DNA of 64,000 bases from Pseudoalteromonas amylolytica (GTDB lineage: Bacteria > Pseudomonadota > Gammaproteobacteria > Enterobacterales > Alteromonadaceae). Shown piece by piece: positions 22,399 to 30,591 of the stretch. The number at the start of each line of letters is the position of its first letter. The first letter of the stretch is position 1. A program made the translations under genes and the position numbers. The notes under the pieces were generated by a model. That model was not told the origin of the DNA, did not search any database, and saw only the letters and a program-made list of their open reading frames with translations. The stretch lies in assembly GCF_001854605.1 (NCBI RefSeq), contig NZ_MKJU01000004.1, positions 62,001-126,000 on the forward strand. The letters are read 5' to 3'.

Positions 22399-24597
22399 AT
22401 GAAAATAAAAAATTTATTGTCACGGATAAGTATAGTGACGCTCGCCGTTGCGCTATCTAGCAGTTGTTCTAATTCTGATAAAGCAGCCGAAACACCACCC
22501 GAACCCGCACCTAAAGAACAAACGACATTTTCACACTTTGGGCCCTATCAGCCTTTACCAACTTGGTCAGACTGGTGCCCAATAAATAGCGATAAAGCCA
22601 AGTGTACCTCTACGCTGCGTAATGCTGTACAAGACCAAAGTGCCAAGAGCCGAAAAACCGTACGCGCGCACGGATGGCAACTATGGGCGGGAATTACAGC
22701 GCCATTGGATAACTCGGGTTACGATAAAAAGACAAATACATCAACCATGTTTGGCACTCAAGGTTGTTGGGCTAAAAATACCAGTAAACAGAGTGCATGC
22801 AGTGGGGTATTTCCATTATGGCTTAGCTGGCCCAACACAGGCTTGCCCTACTCACCAAAAACCAATACCACTTTAGAAGCAACCAATGTGGATAACGTCG
22901 GCCCAGCCGTTGCTGGCCTTATTCAAATCAATCGCAACTTTTCTGAGTCAGGCACGCCGCAAAGTGCATCTAACACAATACTGACAACCACTGCCACCAC
23001 ACAAGACCCCGACCCAACCAAAGTGCAGACAGTAAATACCCTTGGTCCTATTCCAACATACAAAGTGCCCGCCCTTGCCATTGCCAAGCAATGTAAGCTG
23101 CCAAAAAGCGACGTTCAGCCACAACTGGCTGTCGCCTATGACCCTAAAACATCGGATAAAGATCAGTTAAAAGCATGGACCAAACTGGATACGCTATGTA
23201 CTCAAAACGGCTACCCAAATATCGTTTGTCCAAGTGCCAGTGGTATTTGTGATGGTACTGCCTTTGTTAATCAGGGGGATGTAATGATTGCCACGGAGTC
23301 ATTAACCACGCAAGCGTGGGACGCTGTTCAAAATAACGCGCTGTATGCAGGCACATCAACACTCGCTGATCTTTATGCTAAAGGTGATGAACAGGTGGCC
23401 GCCAATAAGGTCGCTAGCTGGTTTAATAACGAGTTTATTTCGACTAAACATATGTTCTGGCCGGTCAAAGGCTGTAATCCGAACGCGAAACAAAACGAGC
23501 TTGGCTGTCGGGTACGCTATGGCGCATTGCCACCTTGGGTGCCTAAAAATTTCAAAGATAAAAACTATGCAACCAATGCCGACTATCTTGGCTACGAAAA
23601 ATGGGGTGAAGTGGTCGCCATTGATACCTGTGGAAAAGACTGTAAAAAGGCCTCTAGCGCGACGTTAGAGCTTGCGCATGTTGAAGGTGCATCAGCCATC
23701 ACGACGCAATCTCCGAGCGTATATAAAGTGAAAGACTTTATGCACTTACAAGTATCAGAAGAGACACTAAACAACGCCTTTACTGCCACCGACAGAGCAC
23801 TGTTAGATCAGGCTACCATTTGGGCCTATGGTGACGATTCAAATGGTTTTGAAGCGGGTGACTTTTTAGTGGTTGTTGCCATGCATGTGAATACCAAAGA
23901 GATAGATTCATGGGCATTTCAAAGTGTTTGGTGGAGCCCAATGAACGACAGCTCAAACGACTGCCCAGTGAAAAAGTACAACCACTGTTTTGGCCAAGCG
24001 GATATCTACAAAGCCACAGAGTTCAAATACTCCGGCCTCCATCGCAAATTAGTCAGGAAACTGGACAAAAAAGTGGGTGCTACATGGCGTAACAACTATC
24101 TGCTCACTGACAGCTACGGCATCAACTATGAAATTGATGGTGCCCCTGTCATTGCCAGTAATTATTTTACGGGTACGCCACCTAAATGGGCAACACAAAG
24201 GCCTGACGGTGACACAATAACGATGCTGCCTGTTTCAATGAACCCATACATAGAACCGGTGATCCATCCACTTGGTACAAACTGTCAGAATTGCCACCGC
24301 AGAGCAGGTGCAGTGAACGCCGCACCTAATCAAGGTGAATATGCAGCAGGTGTCGGTAGAGCAAACTATCAAAATGCCCAATGCCCCAGTTTATTAGCAG
24401 ACTACGGTCTGCCTGATAGCGATCCATGCATGTTAAAGCCTTGGGCGTGGAATCAAAATACCAAGTGGGATGAAAAGGCAAACAACAATTGCCAAGAAAA
24501 AGACGGTACTTTATGCAGTGGAAAACAGGCTTTCCCTATCGTTAATACCGACCAAGCTTGGTTTGTTGCAGACGAGCATGTGCAAAAAGCCAAGTAG
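22399..24597 (+). CDS. Cys-rich lipoprotein with a c-type heme motif
   Basis: 732 residues with a lipoprotein signal peptide (L-S-S-S-C, lipid Cys at about 23). The C-terminal part has C-Q-N-C-H (about residues 630-634), the covalent heme-attachment motif of c-type cytochromes. Many other cysteines are spread through the protein in pairs that could form disulfides. I do not recognise a named family for the body of the protein. An AAGGAT site precedes the start, and a strong terminator follows. A periplasmic or outer-membrane-anchored redox enzyme is possible; this is inference from the motif. Confidence 0.75.
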   Translation: MKIKNLLSRISIVTLAVALSSSCSNSDKAAETPPEPAPKEQTTFSHFGPYQPLPTWSDWCPINSDKAKCTSTLRNAVQDQSAKSRKTVRAHGWQLWAGITAPLDNSGYDKKTNTSTMFGTQGCWAKNTSKQSACSGVFPLWLSWPNTGLPYSPKTNTTLEATNVDNVGPAVAGLIQINRNFSESGTPQSASNTILTTTATTQDPDPTKVQTVNTLGPIPTYKVPALAIAKQCKLPKSDVQPQLAVAYDPKTSDKDQLKAWTKLDTLCTQNGYPNIVCPSASGICDGTAFVNQGDVMIATESLTTQAWDAVQNNALYAGTSTLADLYAKGDEQVAANKVASWFNNEFISTKHMFWPVKGCNPNAKQNELGCRVRYGALPPWVPKNFKDKNYATNADYLGYEKWGEVVAIDTCGKDCKKASSATLELAHVEGASAITTQSPSVYKVKDFMHLQVSEETLNNAFTATDRALLDQATIWAYGDDSNGFEAGDFLVVVAMHVNTKEIDSWAFQSVWWSPMNDSSNDCPVKKYNHCFGQADIYKATEFKYSGLHRKLVRKLDKKVGATWRNNYLLTDSYGINYEIDGAPVIASNYFTGTPPKWATQRPDGDTITMLPVSMNPYIEPVIHPLGTNCQNCHRRAGAVNAAPNQGEYAAGVGRANYQNAQCPSLLADYGLPDSDPCMLKPWAWNQNTKWDEKANNNCQEKDGTLCSGKQAFPIVNTDQAWFVADEHVQKAK

Positions 24598-24625
24598 TGG
24601 TTTAGCGAGTTAAACCGCTGTACCA

Positions 24626-24664
24626 TCCATAAACACCATATTGATATTTGGTGTTTATGGATGC
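24626..24664 (+). terminator. Strong terminator after the heme lipoprotein gene
   Basis: A perfect 15-bp stem, CATCCATAAACACCA and TGGTGTTTATGGATG, about 30 bases after the stop codon. It lies just left of the first transposon-derived sequence. Confidence 0.75.
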
Positions 24665-24743
24665 CAAGACAGTGTATTTGGATAACTAATAACTCTCACC
24701 GCGCTTAAAGTTCATATTAAAACTTCAAGGTTGGGAGCTTCAT

Positions 24744-24892
24744 AAATCCATTCAACATTCGCTTTAACGACTTTTGGGATCTCTAGCTCAGTGACTATTT
24801 GCCAAGGGATCTGCTTTTCGTGCCAAAAGCGTTTCTCAAGTTCAAGTATTTCTATTGTTCGCTGCTGTTCAACAGCGCTGACATACTTGGCT
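24744..24892 (-). pseudogene. tnsA fragment (middle part) of an older Tn7-like element
   Basis: These 149 bases align without gaps to 43649-43797 inside the intact tnsA, with about 13 differences counted by eye (roughly 91% identity). They cover the region just C-terminal of the catalytic QxK motif. The rest of the 3' half of tnsA and all of tnsBCDE are absent to the left. Together with the fragment at 27795-28114, it accounts for one tnsA copy broken by an insertion. Confidence 0.85.
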
Positions 24893-24902
24893 AAGGGAAA
24901 AT

Positions 24903-25010
24903 ATGAATACTACTGCGTTACGGTTAGCAAAACTTGCTGAAACTCGCAACATTGATGGTGTGACTACGTCAAAATCGCTTGGTACTTATACCGTCAGTAT
25001 CCCTTGGTAA
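24903..25010 (+). CDS. Possible 35-residue peptide or 5' remnant
   Basis: An ATG with AAGGGA upstream opens a 35-codon frame ending in S-I-P-W. It begins 10 bases after the end of the tnsA fragment homology, so it sits on the junction of the foreign insert. I recognise no family. It may be the truncated end of another gene or chance. Confidence 0.25.
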   Translation: MNTTALRLAKLAETRNIDGVTTSKSLGTYTVSIPW

Positions 25011-25524
25011 TCACACTAAATTATTTTCCGCTAATTCAAATTGTACAATGTCTGCACTTTGCAAGACTTGACCCTAAAAACTCTTCCTTGCAGCGCATAA
25101 CTGAACATCAATTTCGCATGTGCGCACTTTCCTATCACGCTTATTCGTTAAAAGAATAAGCGTTTAATGAGAAGATTAAAGCAACACTCGCTGTACCTAT
25201 CAAAAAACAATCATTAACTTAAAAAACTGCGATGAAAGGGAAATGAAAACTTTTAAATTTTTTAAACTTTTTTGCTTATTTTAATTTTAACAACATTAAT
25301 TTTATCTACAGCCCATTAAATATGGCCAAAATAACGTCAAAATTAGAAGTGTCATTATTCAAAAATACAAAGTGATGAATTTAAAAATAGACCAAAAAAC
25401 CAGTTATTTTTCGAATTATTCAACAATTGTGCCCAATACAAAAACACCCTTAATTTACAGTGGGTTGTGCTAAAAACAAGATAATGATTATATGGAATTG
25501 ATTACATAATAAGGAAAATGACGT
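25011..25524. other. AT-rich intergenic region with one stem-loop
   Basis: No gene is seen. A perfect 10-bp stem (ACGCTTATTC at 25137-25146 and GAATAAGCGT at 25154-25163, 7-base loop) followed by TTTAAT may be a terminator. From about 25240 to 25510 the sequence is strongly AT-rich, as in promoter-proximal or horizontally acquired DNA, and should contain the promoter of the gene at 25525. Confidence 0.5.
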
Positions 25525-26880
25525 ATGAAAAAAACAATGGCTTTACTATCCACTGCTGCGTTAACTTCGGCGCTTTGTGCACACGCTCAAGTCAGTTCTG
25601 AAGATCTTAATTTAAAACCAGCGGGGGAAGTAAAACTCTCCAAAAAATCTCCCACCTTTAACACCAGTAAAAAGTTAAATAAAAAAGCGGTATACAGTAC
25701 GGCAAATACCGAGGTGTCTACAGCCAGTATTACGCCACAATGCCCAACACTTGCAACGGGCAATTTGTATACTTTATCTGGTTTAAATGCGGGTGATACA
25801 GCATGTTATCATTTTGAAATAACAGCTCGAAGTAAGACAACGGCATTGTTGCTCAATCAAGAAACCGGAAACAACATTGATCTTAGCATCATACGACACA
25901 ACGCAGATAATACCTACACGGCACTAGGCACCTCAAATAATACTGGGAATGCCGATGAAACAGTCGTTGTTTTGACCGAGCCGGGCCACTACTACTGGTT
26001 TATGGAAGCACAAGAATCCACCGGTGCCGCCTTTAACTTTGGCGCTGCAGTTGCAACCTCACTCGATGACTATGAATTTAATGATACTGCCGCAACGGCA
26101 ACAGTATTAGCCGATAAGCAACATAAGATCAGTGCAAATATGGACTCTGCGACTGATATAGATATCTATAAATTCACATCGGTACGAGGCCAAGATGTGT
26201 TGCTTAACTTCTCGGATAACAATTCAGATGAGTGGATTGCTGAATACTACAGCGCAGGGTGGCAACCTTTTATCAAAAACGCCGATAATACACTGGGCAA
26301 CTTACAACCCAACCAAGAAATTTATGTCAGAGTGCGTCCCAACTTGGCGTTGCCTGTTAACCCAAATAATCAATACACCCTGACACTCGGCAGTAAAGTG
26401 GTGTCGGCATCAAATCACTATGTTTCCGGTGAAAGTAATGTAAACCGCGTACCTTACTCATCATTCATCTCAGGGTTACCTTATGCTACGACCCAAGCCT
26501 ATCGCAAGCTTACTTGGGGGATCACACTTAAAGACTCAACAGGCCAACCGGTAGAGGGTGCAACTGCGGTGCTGAAGTTTGACCAAGATATCAGAGAGCC
26601 AGAGAATCTCATTGTGTATACAGACTATGAGGCGGTTTCTAACAGCGCAGGTGTGGTGTCAGGCACAGTGAACTTAGGCTCTTGCTATAGCGACCTCACG
26701 CTAAGACATACAGAATACAGCTTTGGCTATAAAAATATATGGGATACTGACTTAGTTTATGGTGTTTGGCGAATGGAAGTGCCCCATTCTGTTGGGCTGG
26801 GTGTTGGCGGCGACAACGTCGAATACGTTTGGTTTGGTCACTTATGCGATCAAGATTTAGTAAGTAGCACACCATCGTAA
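25525..26880 (+). CDS. Secreted protein with pre-peptidase-like (PPC) beta domains
   Basis: A signal peptide (residues 1-21, ending A-H-A) starts a 451-residue exported protein. Two stretches look like PPC-type beta-sandwich domains: about 85-175 (G-D-T-A-C-Y-H-F-E then L-T-E-P-G-H-Y-Y-W-F) and about 178-290 (D-D-Y-E-F-N-D-T-A-A-T-A, then D-I-D-I-Y-K-F). The C-terminal 150 residues resemble an Ig-like module (D-S-T-G-Q-P-V-E-G-A-T). No catalytic domain is recognised. The start has AAGGAAAATG upstream. The gene lies in the DNA that splits the tnsA remnant, so it is probably acquired. Confidence 0.65.
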   Translation: MKKTMALLSTAALTSALCAHAQVSSEDLNLKPAGEVKLSKKSPTFNTSKKLNKKAVYSTANTEVSTASITPQCPTLATGNLYTLSGLNAGDTACYHFEITARSKTTALLLNQETGNNIDLSIIRHNADNTYTALGTSNNTGNADETVVVLTEPGHYYWFMEAQESTGAAFNFGAAVATSLDDYEFNDTAATATVLADKQHKISANMDSATDIDIYKFTSVRGQDVLLNFSDNNSDEWIAEYYSAGWQPFIKNADNTLGNLQPNQEIYVRVRPNLALPVNPNNQYTLTLGSKVVSASNHYVSGESNVNRVPYSSFISGLPYATTQAYRKLTWGITLKDSTGQPVEGATAVLKFDQDIREPENLIVYTDYEAVSNSAGVVSGTVNLGSCYSDLTLRHTEYSFGYKNIWDTDLVYGVWRMEVPHSVGLGVGGDNVEYVWFGHLCDQDLVSSTPS

Positions 26881-27028
26881 CTTATTGAATTATATGAGCA
26901 GTGTTTAAACACTGCTCAGCTTTATTTACAGGTATTTGGAGTAAATGAAAAAATAGTGTTAAATTTTACTAAAGTAATTTAAAGAACCTACCGATAAATA
27001 AGGCCTCTTCACGTATAAGGAATATGTT

Positions 27029-27736
27029 ATGAAGATAGGTAACCCAGCCATTAGTCAGGCCCAGCTTAATACAACAAAGCAAGTAACTGACAGCAAAAAA
27101 ACCATTAGCGATGAGATTAACACTGCTGCCCAACAGCAACATGCCCAAAGCAATATAAATGATGAGCCTGCTCTGGCAAACAACGCTAATCTACACAACA
27201 TTGAAGTAACGTCTGTGAGTGTTTATGAGCCTGATCGGTTTGCGAAAGTATCTCAAACGCTTTATTTTGGTGAATTACCCAGTTTATTTAGAGATATGCA
27301 ATCTCATTACCAAGACTTTATGAGTGAACTGGAAAAATCAGATCCACAGTTGGCACAACAAGAATGGGGCTTTTCTATTGATGAAAGTGGCCAACTAGTT
27401 GTAACTGGCTCTATCAGTGATGAAGACAAAGCCTATTTGGAAGAAAAGCTTAATGAAAACACAGAGCTTGTGCAATTAGCCAAACAAGTTCCCGATGTTT
27501 TGATGAAAGGCATGGCTTACGACAGAGGTGCCGACGGTAAGGCCAATGCATGGGGCAAGTATGATGTAAACACTGAAAATCTCAAAGATGTTCTGAATTT
27601 TAGAGAAGTGTTAGAGAGCACTTACACCGAACGAGATGATATTTCCTACTTCAAAGGCAACTTTAACACCTTTGAATTTGCCGAAAACGTGGCAAGTCAA
27701 TTAAAAAGAAACGCCGAGGTCAAGTTTAGTTATTAA
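27029..27736 (+). CDS. Hypothetical protein, 235 residues
   Basis: A hydrophilic protein without signal peptide or membrane segment. The N-terminal 50 residues are rich in Gln, Asn, Thr and Ala (low complexity), and the rest is mixed alpha/beta with many acidic residues. AAGGAATATGTT precedes the ATG. I do not recognise a family. It lies in the insert between the two tnsA fragments, 148 bases after the secreted-protein gene on the same strand. Confidence 0.6.
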   Translation: MKIGNPAISQAQLNTTKQVTDSKKTISDEINTAAQQQHAQSNINDEPALANNANLHNIEVTSVSVYEPDRFAKVSQTLYFGELPSLFRDMQSHYQDFMSELEKSDPQLAQQEWGFSIDESGQLVVTGSISDEDKAYLEEKLNENTELVQLAKQVPDVLMKGMAYDRGADGKANAWGKYDVNTENLKDVLNFREVLESTYTERDDISYFKGNFNTFEFAENVASQLKRNAEVKFSY

Positions 27737-27794
27737 ATTGATACTCACCAACTGTGCAATGCTAAATATTAGCGTGAGTGTGTATCTTGGTTTG

Positions 27795-28114
27795 TAGGTA
27801 TCGGTCGACACCTCAAGCATTTGGGTGCTTGATACCTGCAGTCCTAAGGTTATCTCTCGCTCTAGCGGAAACTGCTCTTTGACTTGCAGCACATCCTGCC
27901 GCCACTCAAGCAAGTAGAACATGGATAGTTCAAGATCGGATAATAAATGATGGGTTCGTTTGGACTTATAGCCAAAAACTCGATGTACACGGCCATCGGA
28001 TGGCGCATCATAAACCGTTAACCACGGCTTGTAATCCTGATACTCGCCTGTACCACGCCCTTCTTTAATCCACTTAAGATATTGCGCCTCAGTATGGCCA
28101 ATCTTCCTAGACGT
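27795..28114 (-). pseudogene. tnsA fragment (N-terminal part) of an older Tn7-like element
   Basis: The sequence aligns to the 5' part of the intact tnsA (about 43854-44183), and the similarity continues upstream to about 28153. The start codon is ACG where the intact copy has ATG, and a net 10-base deletion near 27840 shifts the frame, so the copy is dead. The next 57 bases of the gene (43798-43854 in the intact copy, about codons 110-128) are missing and replaced by about 2.9 kb of other DNA, after which the gene resumes at 24892. Confidence 0.9.
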
Positions 28115-28195
28115 AATATACCGCTATAACTGATTGAAATTTCAGCATAGCTAGAAGTTCTCTCTTAAACAATAAGTTTGGATATATAGAAAAGT

Positions 28196-28221
28196 AAAAA
28201 GGTGCCTTTGGCACCTTTTAT
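28196..28221. terminator. Short terminator hairpin
   Basis: AAAAGGTGCC, a TTT loop and GGCACCTTTT make a compact G+C stem with A and T tracts on either side, a classical bidirectional intrinsic terminator. It lies in the gap between the tnsA remnant and the HEPN gene. Confidence 0.75.
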
Positions 28222-28229
28222 AAGGGGGA

Positions 28230-28284
28230 GGTCTCGAGACTTCTCGGGATAGATACCGCAGTCAGAAGCGGAGACCGTTTTTTT
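28230..28284 (+). ncRNA. Structured RNA or attenuator ending in a U-tract
   Basis: Nested complementary arms GGTCTC/GAGACC (28230-28235, 28271-28276), CTTCT/AGAAG (28240-28244, 28264-28268) and CGG/CCG (28245-28247, 28256-28258) fold into one long stem with small internal loops, followed at once by GTTTTTTT. GTCTCGAGAC (28231-28240) is also a perfect palindrome. It lies about 85 bases before the HEPN gene. It could be a leader attenuator of that gene, a separate small RNA, or only a second terminator. Confidence 0.45.
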
Positions 28285-28369
28285 CTGAACGTAAGTGGCT
28301 TATATGGCCCCTTACTTAAAATTTGCTATGATACGATATTATAAGGGATCTTAAAAATTAAGGCAAGCA

Positions 28370-30187
28370 GTGAGGATTTTTGACAGTATCAACCGAGATG
28401 TAGAAAAGCATCAACTATTCTTTATCGAGTGCTGGGCTAGCCTAAGCAACTTGAATACCCTAGACAGTGACCGAGTCTCTTACAATAACGTATTGAACTC
28501 TATAGAGGAAATGCTGGACCTATATGCTCTAGGTGATAAATATAAAGCGCCAGACAAGAGGAAGCATGTAGCTAGAGAGCTAGAGGGCTTTCTACAAAAT
28601 GATCCAATCATAAAGAAATCAGTTTTCAATAATATCCCCCAGCAGTTAGCTGAAACATTAACATCTCATGATAATCCTCTGGAGAATAAAAGGTCTCTTA
28701 TCGTAAGCTTTTTGCAAGAGCTTAGAAATCTCATAAATACTCATTACAGAAATGAATCAACAAGTGAACTTAGTGCCCTTTTATCTGATGAGTCTGAATT
28801 CAATGACAGCTTGCTTAGAGACATATATATTTCAGCAAACTCGTTAATGAGTGTTTTAATAACCCAGGGAATGCCAATATCTGAGTGTTATTTATTATGC
28901 CGTAACTATCTAATGAAGAGAAAAGATACGGTCACATTTGGTGATGCAATTGAAGGCTTTTTTTCTAAGCTAAAGCTACCCTATGGCCAGTATGAAGTTA
29001 CATTAAAGCTTGATGATAAAAAACTTTACGAGTTAATTGGCAGGACGTCTGTCAAATCTCTGGGGGACTGTCACTTTTCTACAGTTCCACGCACCGAAGA
29101 AGAACGGAGATATTATGTAAGTGCTAAGATAAAGGTCCATGCTATTTCATTTAGCTCCGCTATTGCAGCATCTGAAAAAATCCTCTTTCAAGCAATTGAT
29201 CTATTTTCATACTTTTTAGGTAAGCGTGAAATAAAGATACTTAGCAAAGCTGAAGTAGTATCAAGTTCAAATGGAGACAGCAAACAATTACCACGCTTCG
29301 AAAAAGAGTTGGCCAACATACTAGAACGCTGGTCTGATGATGAACTTTCAGACTACATGGAAGTCATAGGCCACTTTCGTCAAATGGGCTCTGAAAAGAC
29401 TGCAAACAAAGTTCACTCCACATTTAAATTTTTTCAAAACGGCGTGACCGAAAAAAGTCTAGAAAGTAGATTCACCGCGTTTTGGTCAGCACTGGAATCA
29501 CTCACATTAATCAATGAAAATAGTAAGCAAACCCATGATGAGCATGTTATAGCTGCAGTCATTCCGTGTATAGCTCTAGATTATCCTGTAAAACAGCTAT
29601 CAGCACTGAAAGGTTGTGCTAAGACCTTAAATTGGGATAACTTTAATTTCGATGGAGCCCCATTTAAGATACAAGATGCAGATCTTAGCTCTATATATAA
29701 AGCACTAAAAACTGAAGATTTTGCAGAGCAAATTAAAAGCTCTTTGTCAGATCACCCTTATGCTCAATATAGATTCATGCAATTTATAAACTTATGTTCA
29801 AACCCGTATGAATTATCCAACAAGGTTGATGCTCATAGAGACAAAGTTGAACTTCATATACACCGAATTTACAGAATCAGAAACGCTATAGTGCACAATG
29901 CGTCTTCTCATGAAAGATTACAACTTTTGGTAGTGAATCTGGAGCATTACCTTAGAAGCACGTTAAATGCTTTGGTTTATACCGTAATCCGCTCAAAAGC
30001 GATTCTTTCTCCCGAAGAGGCTTTTGTAAGATACCAACACTCAGCTAATCGAGTTTTCATAGAAATGGATCCATCAAAACTGTACTCCGGCAAGAAAAAA
30101 GAAGGAAAAATTAAAGAAATTATTAATGGGAATGTAACAGTTTCGGACAATCAACTTATTGCATGGTTAAGCCTTTATAGAAGATAA
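28370..30187 (+). CDS. HEPN-motif protein, possible ribonuclease defence gene
   Basis: 605 residues with no membrane segment. Near the C-terminus R-I-R-N-A-I-V-H-N (about residues 501-509) has the R-x4-H spacing and R-N-x-x-x-H form of HEPN ribonucleases. The preceding W-S-A-L-E-S-L-T (about 376) is like Apea-type HEPN proteins. The start is a GTG with a purine-rich AAGGCAAG upstream. It is transcribed towards the right end of the older transposon and stops 71 bases before that end, in the cargo slot between tnsA and the right end. HEPN proteins are common in phage defence and toxin systems, but no partner toxin or antitoxin gene is adjacent. Base composition is AT-richer than its surroundings. 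Confidence 0.65.
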   Translation: MRIFDSINRDVEKHQLFFIECWASLSNLNTLDSDRVSYNNVLNSIEEMLDLYALGDKYKAPDKRKHVARELEGFLQNDPIIKKSVFNNIPQQLAETLTSHDNPLENKRSLIVSFLQELRNLINTHYRNESTSELSALLSDESEFNDSLLRDIYISANSLMSVLITQGMPISECYLLCRNYLMKRKDTVTFGDAIEGFFSKLKLPYGQYEVTLKLDDKKLYELIGRTSVKSLGDCHFSTVPRTEEERRYYVSAKIKVHAISFSSAIAASEKILFQAIDLFSYFLGKREIKILSKAEVVSSSNGDSKQLPRFEKELANILERWSDDELSDYMEVIGHFRQMGSEKTANKVHSTFKFFQNGVTEKSLESRFTAFWSALESLTLINENSKQTHDEHVIAAVIPCIALDYPVKQLSALKGCAKTLNWDNFNFDGAPFKIQDADLSSIYKALKTEDFAEQIKSSLSDHPYAQYRFMQFINLCSNPYELSNKVDAHRDKVELHIHRIYRIRNAIVHNASSHERLQLLVVNLEHYLRSTLNALVYTVIRSKAILSPEEAFVRYQHSANRVFIEMDPSKLYSGKKKEGKIKEIINGNVTVSDNQLIAWLSLYRR

Positions 30188-30211
30188 AAAGTCATCATCC
30201 CAATAACTTTC

Positions 30212-30258
30212 AGTATGAAACTTTATTGTTTGGGATGATACTTTATTGTTCACCCACA
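30212..30258 (-). repeat. Right end of the older Tn7-like element
   Basis: Two TnsB-type repeats, AGTATGAAACTTTATTGT (30212-30229) and GGGATGATACTTTATTGT (30232-30249), 20 bases apart, then TCACCCACA to the terminus at 30258. The layout matches the right end at 46578-46624 base for base in spacing. Confidence 0.85.
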
Positions 30259-30263
30259 AAAAA
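30259..30263. repeat. 5-bp target duplication AAAAA (left copy)
   Basis: Five A residues separate the terminal ACA of the older element from the terminal TGT of the intact one. They match the five A residues beyond the right end at 46625-46629. Tn7-family insertion makes 5-bp duplications. Confidence 0.8.
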
Positions 30264-30409
30264 TGTAGCTCTGCAATATAGTTTCATACTGAGCGGAGCT
30301 GTAGGGTCTGTGTTTTGGCTTGGAAGTTTGAGGTTGGGAAATAAAGTTTCATACTGTATTCCGATTACAGCTTACATTCGTGCTAGTACCAAATAATAAA
30401 GTTTCATCC
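30264..30409 (+). repeat. Left end of the intact Tn7-like element
   Basis: Begins TGTAGCTCTG. Three TnsB-type repeats in one orientation: CAATATAGTTTCATACTG (30274-30291), AAATAAAGTTTCATACTG (30339-30356) and AATAATAAAGTTTCATCC (30392-30409), starting 65 and 53 bases apart. Three spaced sites on the left and closely packed sites on the right is the known Tn7 arrangement. Confidence 0.88.
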
Positions 30410-30591
30410 TACGGAAACTTAAATATTACCCTTCTAATGCAAACCCAAGTTGTATTTCATTTATGGTGAGCTCGATTGCGAGGTTCATGTAAATTACGAT
30501 CAATTTAATTTCAAGCTCTAAATGAGTACTAGAAATAGTTTATGACTAGCATTGAGAAAAACGTAAACTATCTCAATATTTTGTTGACATT

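Larger units (their letters stand above)
24744..30258 (-). mobile_element. Remnant of an older Tn7-family element (right-hand part)
   Basis: The right end at 30212-30258 has two TnsB-type repeats and the terminal ACA; on the minus strand it begins TGTGGGTGAACAATAAAG, close to the Tn7 terminal sequence as I recall it. Inside it lie a HEPN-motif gene, two RNA hairpins and two tnsA fragments separated by about 2.9 kb. No left end was found. The leftmost recognisable piece is at 24744, so the left limit is approximate. It abuts the intact element with only the 5-base duplication between them. Confidence 0.75.

Noticed and set aside
24705..24735. AAAGTTCATATTAAAACTT as a decayed TnsB site or left end of the older element
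   Set aside because: One base is missing against the repeat, there is only one copy and no TGT terminus or A-run is next to it.
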